A DNA stretch of 64,000 bases from Ustilaginoidea virens (lineage: Eukaryota > Ascomycota > Sordariomycetes > Hypocreales > Clavicipitaceae), in the NCBI RefSeq assembly GCF_000687475.1, contig NC_057317.1, positions 434,001-498,000 of the forward strand, written 5' to 3'. How positions within the stretch are numbered: the stretch's first letter is position 1; each line of letters begins with the position of its first letter. The notes under the pieces were generated by a model that had not been told where the DNA came from, did not search any database, and saw only the letters and a program-made list of their open reading frames with translations. Shown one piece after another: positions 9,957 to 21,086 of this stretch. A program made the translations under genes and the position numbers.

Positions 9957-11785
9957 TTTTTTTTCTTTTTTTTTTTCCGGCATGTACAAGATGCTTGAAT
10001 TGAGGGGGTCCCTCGCGATATACGCCATACTCTGGAGAGAAGGAATTAATAACCACATACATCACGGAACAAGAGTATAATTCAACACTGGTCATGGTTG
10101 GACAGGCACAGGGGATCTGTTGACGCGGTCCAATGTTCGACACGGACGTACAACCACACTGTCACAATAGCTTTTTTTTTTTTTTTCCTTGCAAATAACG
10201 ACATGAGAAGACGACTACGAGCATAGCGGGATGAGCCAAGCCCAGGTTCCCTTTGTATTTTTTTTCATCTTTATCTGTTCCGGGGGATATCTGTTCCGGA
10301 GGGGAGGAGGGGGAGGGGGTTTCGTCTGGTTGTGGCAGGTGGAAGGCAATGGACTGGGCAAGAATGGCAACGTGGATGGAAACAGGGCGGGCGTTTCAAG
10401 TTGATGTTGCTTCTGTTGCTGTTTTCCGTTGCACGACGGAGGCATGGACGGGTTTGGCTGAGGGAGCGGATAGAGCAGACGGATCCGTCCCGGAGAGCAT
10501 GCACTTAATTTTCTTTGTCCATCTGGCAGTTATTTCCTGGCTTTATTCGTTTTTCTTTTTCTTTTTCTTCTTCTTCTTCTTCTTCTTCTTCTTCTTCTCT
10601 GCGTCCTTTTCTGGTTTTTCCGTTTGTCCTTTATTTTTGCATAAGAAGCGTCTGGCCCGGCGTTGTTGCTCGCCTCAGCTCGTGCATGTTTACCACTGAT
10701 GATGCCGAACCCATGCATGCGTGGATGCAGCGGTGGGCACTCCTCCTCGGCCCCCCACGTCAGTCGACGGAATCTTTGCCTGACACGACCTTGGCCGGGA
10801 CCAGCAGGCTTGCACCTGGCGTCGACTCCCAACCCGCCGTTGCTGCAGCCCGCGTTCGGTGGTGACATGGAGTTGTCGCCTCTCGCCTCGCCTCGCCTTC
10901 TCACGAGGGCGCGCAGGCGGCCGCCAACGCCACCGCCACTGCGAGCGCTGCGTGCTGGTGCTGCGTGCTGCGTGCTGCCTGCCGCCTGCTCTGCGCGCTG
11001 ACGCCGGGCGTCCCGGCGGCCCCTGCGCGGGCCCCCCCTGGCTGCCACGTGTGAGGACCCGCCTTCCGTCGCATCCGGCACTCAGCCGCACGGCGAAGTC
11101 GGGGCGTCTCTTGAACCCCTGTTGATTCTGCGGCAGTCAAGGTTTGCGGGTGATTTTTTTCTCACTGTATTTTTTCAACCAGCCTTCGTTTCATACACTT
11201 ATATGTATATATATATATATATGAGTATGTATTAATTTGATTTGCTGCTTTGGCCCCTGCGAGTCGCGGGCGGCGGGCAAGCCGTCGCTGGGGCAGGGCG
11301 CTTCTCATGGAGGGACGAGGATGGGAGTCGTCTATAGAGGGACCAGGACGGGGAGTCATTCAAGTGGAGGGACCAGGACGAGGCGTCATTCACATGGACA
11401 TTCGCAGACAGGGCAGAAATACGTGCGGCTCCTAAAGCGGAGCCGGGTGCTTGATTCAGACTCCCTTGGGGAGAGAAACTGGGAAACGATATGTACAAAG
11501 CCGGCGTCGCCGGCCTCGTGGGCACCTCCATCAGACGTGGCTGTCGTGTCCGTATCCGTTGCCCGTGGTATCCATCCAGTGCGCCATGCTTGAAGAGACG
11601 AGACAAAGGAAACTGCGAGCGTGCGGTATAAGTGCGTGCAAACGCGGAGAGGTCGTGTGCGTGGGTATAATAAAGTGGGTAGATGTTGAAAGCTTGCTGA
11701 TGATGAGGATGAGGATGATGAAAAGATGATGATGAAGAAGAGATGAGGAGGACAATATCAAGATATCAAGACTAGACACCCCCTG
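9957..11785. other. Intergenic region with microsatellites, no gene recognised
   Basis: 3' flanks of two convergent genes. It contains T-runs (9957-9977 and around 10171-10185), a (TTC)n stretch at 10566-10598, a (TA)n microsatellite at 11200-11222, a repeated GTGCTGCGTGCTGC motif near 10950-10985 and a related AGGGACGAGG / AGGGACCAGGACG triplication at 11311-11380. The open frames over it are compositional and short. Confidence 0.5.
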
Positions 11786-12110
11786 TCATATCGAGGCGTG
11801 CGAGTTGACGTCTCCCTCGGTAAACACCACGCCCCGCCTCTTCCATCCCCCCTTCTTGATCAGGTCGTCCAGGCTGTCCAGCGACCTCATGGGCGGCCGT
11901 CGCGACCCCGACACGCCGCGCTTGTGGCTAAAGTTGGGCACCGGCGGCGGCCCACGCTCCCCCGGCGCGGCGTCGCAGTCGCCGCCGTACTCGTGCACCG
12001 CCAGGTCGTCGGCCGCGTCGCCCACGGTCTGGATGGTCGAGTCGGACCAGCGGGAGCGCGGGGCGGCCGGCCTCGCGGCCAGCTGCAGCATAAAGTAGTC
12101 CTGGGCGTAG

Positions 12111-12149
<39 letters not shown>

Positions 12150-12544
12150 CCGCCGAAGACGGTGGAGCCGTCGTCGTCGTAGCCCTCGTCCAGGTCGGTA
12201 GAATCAGCGTCGTCGTCGTCGTCGTCGTCGCCGGCGTCGTCCAGCAGCGCCGGCACGGGGGGCAAGCCGCTCCGGCTGCGGGGGCTGAGGATGGGCCGGT
12301 CGTGCAGCCGCGGGGGCGGGTGGAACGTGGGATGCAGGTGGAGAGGGTCGAAGCCGCCGGGGGAGGAGGCGGCCGTGACGGCGGACGACGGCGCCGACGA
12401 GGAGGATGCGGAGGAGGCGGAGGAGGAGCAGCCGGAGGAGAGGGACGAGCCCGAGAAGGAGACCTTGCGGATGTGCAGGCTCCTGGGCTGGGGGGTCTTG
12501 CGGCGCTGGCCGAAGCCGTGGCCGATGCTGCCGAGGACGTGCAT
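11786..12544 (-). CDS. Low-complexity hypothetical protein
   Basis: Function unknown; no catalytic domain seen. The single open frame from ATG at 12544 gives 252 aa starting MHVLGSIGHGFGQRRK. The N-terminal basic segment contains RSLHIRKVSFSGS, a possible basophilic-kinase site. Then follow a Ser run, a seven-Asp run (codons near 12206-12230), a thirteen-Pro run (near 12113-12150) and a more complex C-terminus: LAVHEYGGDCDAAPG, SHKRGVSGSRRP, LDSLDDLIKKGGWKRR, VVFTEGDVN. The complex C-terminal ~100 residues look like real coding sequence; the middle is probably disordered. It is transcribed towards the sirtuin side and its upstream side opens into the repeat-rich gene-free zone. It could carry an additional 5' exon. 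Confidence 0.5.
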
Positions 12545-13099
12545 GCTGGGAGGGAAGCTTTGCCGGGGTTTTGATGCGTTGACGTGGTGCAACGTGATGC
12601 GGTGCGCTGCAGCAGAGAGAGAGAGAGGGGGGGGGGTTGCTGCCCCAGGGTGCGGGCGGCGGCCGAGAAGGGCAGCCCTGGTGATGAAAACGAAAAAGGA
12701 CCTGTATGCAGATTGCGCGCCGTGGATGCAAAAGCGCCGACGAAAGGGCAGCGAGGTTTTCCGGGATGTGCGCGAGGGAGACGCTGGGCGGGAGGGCTCG
12801 CGGCGATATATGTAAGTCGAATCGAGGAGGAACCCTGGCCCTTTTTACGTCCCCGCGGCCCGTCCGGAGTTTTGCTGGCCTCGTCGTCGTCGTCTTATCC
12901 TCTCTCCACCCTTGCTCTTCTTCCTCTTCTTTTTTTATTTTGGGCCAGTGTTCCCCAAAGCAAAAAAGCATGTACGTCAAGCCGGGCAGGGGGGGGCGGG
13001 GATGCGGGTCCACAGCAGGGGGCGTGCAGCAGGGTGGGGTGTGTGGGTGTTGCGGAGGCGTTCCTGGCGTGCGCCGCACACCCAGAGCCGGCGGGGCGG

Positions 13100-13175
13100 G
13101 GCTGGCTGGCTGGCTGGCTGGCCCCACCCTTGGGTCCGCTTGCATCCGCATCGCACCGCATCGCATCGCATCGAC
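13100..13175. repeat. (GCTG)n and (CATCG)n arrays
   Basis: GGCT/GCTG tetramers at about 13100-13122 are followed by CATCGCAC / CATCG pentamers at about 13148-13175. Confidence 0.8.
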
Positions 13176-14002
13176 TTGAGCGTTCCCTGCAGGCGTCCCT
13201 CCTGGCCAAGCAAAAGGCTGCGTCTGTCCGCCCTGATTTCCTGCGCGTGGGATCCGGGCTTTGCGAGGCATGCAGATGACGAAGGCGGCCGGCGAGCAGG
13301 CAGAGCACGATGCGTGCGTAGCTTTCTGCCCCCGTCTTGGGTTTTGCGTTGTCGGTATTTACCATGGTTTCTTTTTTTTTTTTTTTCTTCATCTTTTTTT
13401 TTTATTATTACCCACCCAGCGCTCTATTTATGTGCCCTTTTTTTTTTTCTTTTTTTCCCAGGTGGCCTCCGGTTGCAGGCTGCCGTGGTTGCACACGCCC
13501 ACCGCTTCGACAACCACCCCCCCCCTCGATAATCATCCCCTCCTGACAACTACCACCCCCCCCCCCCCCCCCGATATACACACCCCGCCCGAAGAAAGCA
13601 AGCCGGCGGGCTCGGCTTCAAACGCACCTTGCCTGGGCTGCATTGTGAAACGCGCGCGCCCTGGTCCCGTGTGTGTCCGGATACGCGGGAACCACGAATA
13701 ACGTAGAAAACTTGGCATTGTGAAATCAAAACTGAAAAAAAAAAAAGAAAAAAAAAAGATAGAAAAGATAAAAGACAAAAAAGATGCGCAGAAAAAGTCG
13801 ATGGGACGAGGCTGCGTTGTGCGTCGTGCCCGTCCGCCGGGAAAAGTCGCGTCGTCGCTGGTTCCGGTTGGGCACCAACGCGCGCGAAGGCGTCTGGTTG
13901 GCCAAGCTGCTTCAGCTGGCAGGTTTCGTGGGCAGATGGCGCTGCCAGCATCAGACCAGGCTTGACGAAGCCTGGCGTTGTTGGTCCGCACTTGGCGGTG
14001 CG

Positions 14003-14067
14003 GCAGCGTCGGCGTCGGCGTCGGGTTCAGCGTCAGCGTCAGCGTCAGCGCCAGCGCCAGCGCCAGC
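14003..14067. repeat. GCGTCG / GCGTCA / GCGCCA hexamer array
   Basis: About ten hexamers of the form GCGTCG, then GCGTCA, then GCGCCA in one uninterrupted block. The unit drifts in one direction, suggesting stepwise expansion. Confidence 0.85.
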
Positions 14068-14527
14068 GTCCGGTTGCGACATGAATTGTGCGAAACCAGC
14101 TGGCGTGCCGGACCTGAGCAGTTTGGCCCCATGTGGGCGCAGCCACGACGCCCCGGGGTCCGCTGCTGCTTCTGCTGCTGCTGCTGTTGCGGCGCTGCTG
14201 CACCCTGCTGACGGGTCCCCCAGGCGGCAGCTGCCCTCTGCCCTCTGCTCCCTCTGCTCTCCATGTCATGTGCCCAGCCCAGAGGCAAAAAGGCCAAGGC
14301 TTGGCGACGTGATGCTGCCATTGTCGGAGGGTACAAACGACGACGACGCCCCCGGGTTGCGCAAGTCGCCGTCCTGCCGCGTCGTGCGACCAGACCGAAG
14401 CAGAAGCAGGCAAGGCCCGGGGGGGGGCTGGCTGCACGAGCGGCGAACAGCCCAGGACTCGGGTTTCAGCCGACGAATGCCTTTGCTTGGCGGCAACATC
14501 CACATCCACATCCACATCCTTATGCAC

Positions 14528-14530
<3 letters not shown>

Positions 14531-14568
<38 letters not shown>
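14531..14568. repeat. 38-nt poly-T run
   Basis: Uninterrupted T run, preceded by CATCCACATCCACATCC hexamers (about 14499-14520). Confidence 0.95.
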
Positions 14569-14679
14569 CCCACGGTCGGAAAGTCTCGCCAGCCACAGGG
14601 CCTCTAGCGCGGCCCCAGCCCCCAGCTCGTGGTGAATGTGGTGAGTGTGGTGAATGGGTGGTGCGTCGTGAATCGTGCG

Positions 14680-14726
14680 CGAATCGTGAATCGCCGTGAA
14701 TCGCCGTGAACCGCCGTGAATCGCCT
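14680..14726. repeat. GTGAATCGCC decamer array
   Basis: Four to five copies of GTGAATCGCC-like units, next to further GTGAATG / GTGAGTG units from 14632. Confidence 0.8.
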
Positions 14727-14922
14727 GCCGTGGAGAGTGGGGGCGACCCGCAAGGCGGTCAACTCTGTTTCTACCGAGTATGTACAGTACGTACCAGGCA
14801 GGCAGACAGACAAACTGGCCAGGCAAGGCAAGTGGGCCGGACGGCGCCCTGGATCAGCAGCGGATGGATGCGGGTTGCCGGGCTGCTTGGCCGTTTCCGG
14901 CTCGAGCTTTGTTGGTTGGTTT

Positions 14923-14987
14923 TGCCCGCTTGGGTTGCCCGCTTGGGTTGCCCGCTTGGGTTGCCCGCTTGGGTTGCCCGCTTGGTT
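14923..14987. repeat. 13-bp tandem repeat GCCCGCTTGGGTT
   Basis: Five near-perfect copies of GCCCGCTTGGGTT; the last ends in GGTTTT. Confidence 0.9.
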
Positions 14988-15023
14988 TTGCCCACCCACC
15001 GCTGGTTCAAAGGGAGGAAAGTT

Positions 15024-15050
15024 GAAATTTGAAATTTGAAATTTGAAATT
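15024..15050. repeat. GAAATTT heptamer array
   Basis: Four copies of GAAATTT; an isolated AT-rich array inside GC-rich surroundings. Confidence 0.9.
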
Positions 15051-15125
15051 CGCCGTTACTGATTCTTGCCGCTTGGCTGGCGGGCTCGTCGCTCTCATCA
15101 ACTGCAACCAGAACGCTAGCTCGGC

Positions 15126-15175
15126 TGCGCTGCGCCGCGCTGCGCCGCGCTGCGCCGCGCTGCGCCGCGCTGCGC
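15126..15175. repeat. CTGCGCCGCG decamer array
   Basis: Five perfect copies of CTGCGCCGCG; entirely G/C apart from one T per unit. Confidence 0.9.
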
Positions 15176-16110
15176 TCTGGGGCCGATTGGCCAGACCGAA
15201 ACGAAAAGAAAAGAAAGGCAGCGCCGGCGCGACTCACTCACCGTTCCGTTCCGGCTTGCCCTGCCCAGCTCGCCTCGTGACCTGCGCCTCTGCTCGCTCG
15301 TGCCTTGTGCCTGAGATGGCGATGCGGAGGGGCGGGGCGCCCCCAGGCACCGCTTATTTTTTTTTTTTTTTAATCAATGTTTCTCGTTCAATTGATGCAT
15401 GTTTCTTTTTTTTTTTTTTGGTGCCCGCCCCCCCGCGGGTGCTGCTGGCCGGCGCTTTTTTCTTTTTCTTTTTGCTGCGAGCGCGCGGGGTTGCCAGCCG
15501 ACTGCGTGAAGCTGCTGCCGCCGCCGCCTGCTGCCGCCGGTGACGGAGTAAATGAGCTGGGGCGTCGCGTCCCGGGGCGTCGGGCTCACCTGCAAGCATT
15601 GACCGTTGACGTCGAAGCGCAGGGTCGAGGCGGTATCGCCGGCGCACGATGCACCAGACTTGACTGCTCCGTATGCCTAGGCACTCTCACTGTGCACCAT
15701 GCACGACTCACGTCCACGACTTTCTTGACGACCCACGACGCCCAGCACCGACCGCACCCAGCACCCACTCAGCAGCGCCTAGCGCCATCCTCCCGGCATC
15801 CATTTGATCTTTGATCGTCCTCGATTGCCGCCGACAGACCCCCCCGGCCCTTTTCGCGGCCACAAGCTCGCTTATCAAGAGTTGACCAGCTGACCTGACC
15901 GTCTGGCGCCTTCAGCTGCATTCGCCGCAGACTATGTACTTACAACGCACGCAGCCCTTTCGTCACCGCCCAATAGTGACAACCCGTCTCCTTCCTTTTC
16001 CCCACGCAGTTAGTTGACGCTCGGATGAAACTTTTGATGATGCCCCCCCCCCCAGCATTTCCCAATCGGGGGGGCCCAGGTCACCGAGACATTGGCAATT
16101 TCCCCCCAAC

Positions 16111-16163
16111 GCACGCACGCACGCACGCACGCACTCCACGCCACGCCACGCCACGCCACGCAC
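16111..16163. repeat. (GCAC)n then (CCACG)n arrays
   Basis: Six GCAC tetramers are followed by five CCACG pentamers. Confidence 0.9.
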
Positions 16164-16519
16164 GCCTGCTCTCTTTTCTTTTTCTTTTCGTTTCTTTTCT
16201 TCTTTTGGTTCCCTGCAATCTAGCAAACAAAAGACGAGACAGACGCAAAAAAGAAGAAAGAGGGAAAATAAGGGTCTGGTCAGTCGCCGTCCCGGGAATC
16301 TGGCTCAGCGCAGCAGGGGGGGGGGGGGGGGGGCAAAGCAAGCAGCAACCCCCCCCCCCCCTTCCCCCGCGCGCGGGTTGTGCGCGCACCGGACCGCCAG
16401 ATTCAGATGCGTTGGCTCGTTTGTATCCTTGGCGCTCGCTCGCATCGCTCCGCGGTTTTTCGGCCCTGGGGCGTCATGGGGGCTGTGGGCGTCGTTTGAA
16501 TGGGCAATTTCGGCGCAGG

Positions 16520-16572
<53 letters not shown>

Positions 16573-16573
16573 T
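16520..16573. repeat. (CCACGA)n hexamer array
   Basis: Nine perfect CCACGA hexamers. Confidence 0.95.
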
Positions 16574-16655
16574 CCACGGCCGCGGGATGGTGGTGCGGTG
16601 GTCATAAATCACCTGGGCGGCCGGCTGGCGCTGCACATGCAACCAGCCTGCAGCC

Positions 16656-16693
16656 TGCACTGCACTGCACTGCACTGCACTGCACTGCACTGC
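16656..16693. repeat. (TGCAC)n pentamer array
   Basis: Seven TGCAC/CTGCA pentamers, followed by CTGCCG units. Confidence 0.9.
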
Positions 16694-17020
16694 TGCCGCT
16701 GCCGCTGCAGCTGCAACCGCAGAGTTTCCCGGCCCTGTGGGACGGGTCGCAGCGCCCAGCAAGGGCTGGCTGCATATCTGGCAATCCAAAAGGTCGGACG
16801 GCGCAAATTGACCCGAGGCGCTGGGCTCTCTTCATCCGAGCCCAGAGGGAGAGCTGGTCGAGCAGATGATGCTTTTGCCGCCTTCTTTTTTGTTAGCAAG
16901 GGGATTCCGCGCACCTTGCCGTCTGGTCAGATCCGACGACGCCGAGGATGCCACATGCACCCTGCCACCCGCAGCACGAGTCGCGCGGCGAACCGTGGGT
17001 CTGGCGCCCATCCATCATCG

Positions 17021-17058
17021 CATTCATCGCATCCATCGCATCCATCGCATCCATCGGG
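17021..17058. repeat. CATCCATCG nonamer array
   Basis: Four copies of CATCCATCG-type units. Confidence 0.85.
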
Positions 17059-17223
17059 TGCTGGCACTCGGCGTCTGGGCGTTTTGATATTCGGCTGCGG
17101 GGCTTTCACCGCTTCGTTGGTCCCGCACTGGGAGGGGGCAGCGCCTGCTGCTGCTGCCGCTGCTGCTGCTGCTGCTGGCCCGCTCGGGAGTAGCGCGGCA
17201 AACCCCGAACCCCGCCTGGCCAG

Positions 17224-17280
17224 CAGAGGGGCAGAGGGGCAGAGGGGCAGAGGGGCAGAGGGGCAGAGGGGCAGAGGGGC
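17224..17280. repeat. CAGAGGGG octamer array
   Basis: Seven perfect CAGAGGGG units. Four-G runs every 8 nt give G-quadruplex potential on the + strand. Confidence 0.95.
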
Positions 17281-17338
17281 GGCGCTGCTGGGCGGCACTG
17301 GCCGCGGGGCAAACCCCACGCTCCCAGTCAGCTGCCTG

Positions 17339-17400
17339 CTGCACCGCACCGCACCGCACCGCACCGCACCGCACCGCACCGCACTGCATTGCATTGCATT
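17339..17400. repeat. (CGCAC)n passing into (GCATT)n
   Basis: About nine CGCAC pentamers grade into GCATT pentamers, then further degenerate GCATC/GCGTC units to about 17430. Confidence 0.9.
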
Positions 17401-18835
17401 GAATTGCATCAACCTTGCACTGCGTCGCATTGCATCAACGTTGCGTGGCCGCCGTCGCGGACTTTTGCAAAGTCGTCGTCGTCGTCGTCGTCGTCGACAT
17501 GCACGCAGCATCTTCTCGCCAACGCAAGCTTCAACGGCGTCTGGTCGCCAGCGTGCGCCAGCGTGCGCCGGGGCCAGACGCCACTTGGCGCTGGGGGTGG
17601 AAAGCCGCCAGGGCCGCCCCTCCAATCCGAGCGCGGCCGGTTGCCAGCGTGCCTTGCATGTGCTTTTGCTTCAAGTGCTTCATTGCTGCTTCAACTGCTT
17701 GCTTGCTTCATGTTGCTTGCTTGCTGCAAGCAAGCCCTCCCACCCAACTGGTTCGGCGGGCGTCAAGCTGCCAATGCGAAGCGAATCACGCAAGCCTGCC
17801 GCAACGCAGGGACCATCCGTCCGTACCTTGTTTGCCCCCTGTCGGCACACGCCAGTTCTGCGAACAAAAAAAAAAAAAAAAAAAAACCCCCCCAGGATCA
17901 AATCATCATATCCGGTCGACAAGTTCCTGCGTCCGCCAAGGATTTGAACGGATCCAGAAACACATAACCAGCTGGTGGGGCCCACGCACCAGATCGGAAA
18001 AGCCGGAAAAACCCTTAACCTCTGCCGGGGGTCGGGGGTCGGGGGTCGGCCGCGGGGGAGTCGAGCCAGGAGGAATCTTGGACCAGACCCAAGTGCCACG
18101 AGTCAAAAAATAAAATAAAAATAAAGTAAAAAATCAAGTAAAGCGGCGTGGATGGGACGAGGCGGACGCTGCAGAACGAATGTCGAGGCCCGCGAGTAAT
18201 GGGAGGCGGTGCGGTGTCCCGCCAACGCCGCAGGTTCCCGGCCTAGCTAGGCCTGTCGCGGAAACTCGTAGCTGGTACATAGCTGCTGGCACGGCGTCGG
18301 TCGACCGCCAAGTCGGATGCGCCACCTGCCCGCCCCCCCCCCCCCCCCCCCCCCGCGCCAGGCTAGCTAAGGAGTAGCCCGGTGGGCCCAGAGCGAGTTG
18401 ACCGCCGCGAGTCGACCGCTGCGCCAGCTCAATGCCAGCGGGGCCCAGCGCTTCCCCGCGCGCACTGCATTCCTGCGCCGAGCTATGCCAGCTCCCATCA
18501 ATCGATCGCCGCACCGGATTGACCGCCGCCACCGGCCAGCGGGTCGTCGTCAACGGCCAACACGAACCCGTCTGGTGTGCGTGCTCGACTTCGGCAGACT
18601 GCGCAACCCCCAGTGGCCAGCTCCGCAGCAAACGACTGGAACGACCCGTGGAGCCCCGCCATCCCGTCCGGACAGCGCGCTGCCTTCGCGGAGAAAAGCT
18701 GCCATCTTGGGCGCAGGAATTGTGCTGCCGCGCCGGGGGGGGAGAAAAAAAAAAAATAAACCGAAACACTGCTTTGGCGGCGGCCGGCCTTGGCGCGGTG
18801 CTCCGCTCGGGAGGCTTTCCTCCGAGCTGTTGCGG

Positions 18836-18889
18836 GCTGGTGCTGGTGCTGGTGCTGGTGCTGGTGCTGGTGCTGGTGCTGGTGCTGGG
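18836..18889. repeat. (GGTGCT)n hexamer array
   Basis: Nine perfect GGTGCT hexamers. Confidence 0.95.
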
Positions 18890-19355
18890 CAGCCCCTTGC
18901 ATGACCTCCACCCATCTAGGGTAGTATCAAGGCCCCCACCCCGTCGTCACCAAGTGCCGACAGTTGACCGATGGCAAAACCCGAAAGCTCCATTGGCTCA
19001 ACTACCAGCTTTTTGATCCTCGCTAGCTTGCTGCCCGCAAACGAGAAACAAGAACAAAGAACAAGACAGGAGGCGGGGAAACAAAAAAAGAATGAAATAA
19101 TTAAAAAAAGAATAAAAAAAAAAGGGGGGGGACCTCAAGTTCCCCCGCCGGCGACGTCAGCCGGTTCCGTCGAGCCCACCCCCGTTTGCGGCGGTCTCTT
19201 TTGGCAAGGGAGGAAGATGGAAGACGGAAGATGGCAGATGGCACCATCCACAAATCAATCGCACGCACAAGCCGCCAGGAACAGAACATGCCCACCACCA
19301 CACTGAAGCTTTCCATCTAGTCGAGATCGAAGATTGCCGAGCCCATCGGGCTTTT

Positions 19356-19357
<2 letters not shown>

Positions 19358-19392
<35 letters not shown>
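19358..19392. repeat. 35-nt poly-T run
   Basis: Uninterrupted T run near the right end of the repeat mosaic. Confidence 0.95.
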
Positions 19393-19905
19393 CGCATCCC
19401 GCTCCGCCCCGTCTAGCCCGGGGATGAACCACACCTCCTCCTTCCTGGCGGCCCCCCCTCTTCAGGTCCTGCCCAACGTCCGTCCTTTCCTGCAAGCGCA
19501 AGAAACACAACAAACCCGCTGATACGTCGTACCTGGAATTATACGAGCACGCCCCAGGACCCGGTCGACTTGGCGGGCTTTCTGTCCATGTCTCGGCCCC
19601 CCCCCTATCCGAAGGCTTGGTTTCGCATTCCAGCGCTATTACGTGCATCGCGATGCACCAAGCAGAGCCAGGCGAGGGGCTTGGGGCTGCCCTGCCACTC
19701 CTTTTTTTTTTTTTTGTTGTTGTTGTTGCTCGCCCGGGCGGTTTTGCCCGGGCTCACCTCGTCGCATGTGAGCAAAGGGGGCGAGGCGTCAACTACCGGA
19801 AATCCCGCGACAATGACGTCGTTGCGTCACTCCCGGTCCAGGGCGAGCACAAGCAAATTCCCCCGCCAAAGGCGCGCCGTCTAGGCCCCCTCGTCGAAAC
19901 CGGCA

Positions 19906-20430
19906 TCACAGGACGCCGTCGCTCTCCCCCGGCAACCGCTCGACGCGCTTCTGCTCCCAGTCATCGAGATCCCGGCCTGCCAGACGCTGCATCTCCCGTT
20001 AGCCGGCGTCCTCCCTTGGTCCGCGCGTCATACACCACGTCCGCAACGGACCCGGCATACTGGATAGCGCGCAACGCATCGACACCATCCAAGGGAGAAG
20101 AGAGAGAGAGAGAGACAGAGAGGGAGCACGTGCGACAAGGGAAAAAAAGACAGCCCGACGTACGTAGTACTCCTCCTTCATGTCCACCTTGCGGGCGGAC
20201 CGCCGGACGCTCAGCTCCTCCTCCTTGGTCATCTGGCGCACCTTGCGGTCGTGCCGCTCGTAGCGGATGGCCGTCGCGGGCGTCAGGACAAACGAGCCGC
20301 CGACCACGACGGCGAGGAACGGGAGGCCGAACAGGAGAAAGGGATGCTTGGCCACGAGCCGGCGGTACTGCGGGCCGAAGCTGCCGGCGTCGCGGGAGCT
20401 TCGGAACTTGTTGCTTTGAAACGTGGGCAT
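19906..20430 (-). CDS. cox16: Cytochrome c oxidase assembly protein Cox16
   Basis: Cox16 is a small single-span inner-membrane protein needed for assembly of Cox1/Cox2 in complex IV. Minus-strand exons are 20430-20164 and 19986-19906 (115 aa, the usual size). The N-terminus MPTFQSNKFR precedes a conserved block QYRRLVAKHPFLLFGLPF that runs into the membrane span (about residues 30-52) and the signature TPATAIRYERHDRKV. The second exon supplies the conserved end DLDDWEQKRVERLPGE. Donor GTACGT and acceptor GATGCAG join MKEEYY to RLAGRDLDDW in phase 0. The intron carries an (AG)n run at about 20098-20122. Confident assignment. Confidence 0.95.
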
Positions 20431-21086
20431 GGTGGTGGTGGTGGTGGTGACGACGACGCGGAATCTGGTGACGACGCGGAATTTGGTGACGATGCGGAAG
20501 CTGGTTGGAGTTGAAACGTCGTCGAGATTGACGTGCTGACGAAACTGGAGTTTGCGCTGGGCCGGGGGGGACGTGGTCCGTGCACTCGGGCCCTTGCATG
20601 ACGAGCTGCAGCCACCAGTGCCTCCCCTATATAACCTCGACGATATACAGAATGGAAACAAGGAAATCCGGCTGCACACTGCGATGCGATTCCCCCATCT
20701 GCGATTAAAAATGGTAGACCGCCCCCCCCCCTAACCCCCAACCCCAACCCCGCGATTGCATCACTTCACCCTGCCCTGTACAATCCCCCCCGCAGAGACA
20801 AATACAAATGTCCAGCCCCCGTCGAGGACTCCAACCTACCCGGCACCCGGAATACATTGCTCCCTACTAAAAAATATGTTGATTTCTCTGATGAACATAA
20901 ACACCATATATTTATTCCCTCCTCTGCATCTAATCTAGAGGTATTAATACCTAGTGTTAGCGGCAAAGATATTATACAAACCAAATCTATTCCTGCATGT
21001 CTTGGCAAATGCAACTTTTCATCATTCTCAAATATAAAACTCAATACCGTATTATTGCTCTTACAAGGACAAACAGCCATCCGCCC
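20431..21086. other. Cox16 upstream region and 3' flank of the next gene
   Basis: Contains a poly-C stretch at about 20723-20732 and the AT-rich segment 20870-21060 (CTACTAAAAAATATG and several TATTA motifs) that forms the 3' region of the leftward-reading gene at 21087. No gene seen. Confidence 0.5.

Larger units (their letters stand above)
12545..19905. other. 7.4-kb gene-free GC-rich mosaic of short tandem repeats and homopolymers
   Basis: No frame carries a recognisable domain, although long repeat-driven open frames exist (for example about 640 codons at 16.0-17.9 kb). Tandem units range from 3 to 13 nt and change every few hundred bases. Homopolymers include 38 T at 14531-14568, 35 T at 19358-19392, 22 C at 18333-18354, 18 G at 16316-16333 and 13 C at 16349-16361. 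The left edge holds the promoter of the 11.8-12.5 kb gene, the right edge the 3' flank of Cox16. Small conserved or non-coding genes cannot be excluded. Confidence 0.7.

Noticed and set aside
12204..13271. 355-codon minus-strand frame overlapping the 11.8-12.5 kb gene
   Set aside because: Wrong frame relative to the more complex C-terminal coding sequence; Pro/Arg/His-rich low complexity produced by GC repeats.
16025..17947. 640-codon frame across the tandem-repeat mosaic
   Set aside because: It stays open because array units (5, 6, 8, 9 nt) lack stops; other frames are open too, and the protein is repeats such as (PRPR)n without any domain.
17930..18000. Reverse-strand GTTCAAATCC resembling a tRNA T-loop
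   Set aside because: The flanking stem has mismatches (C opposite C) and no D-arm or acceptor stem is found.
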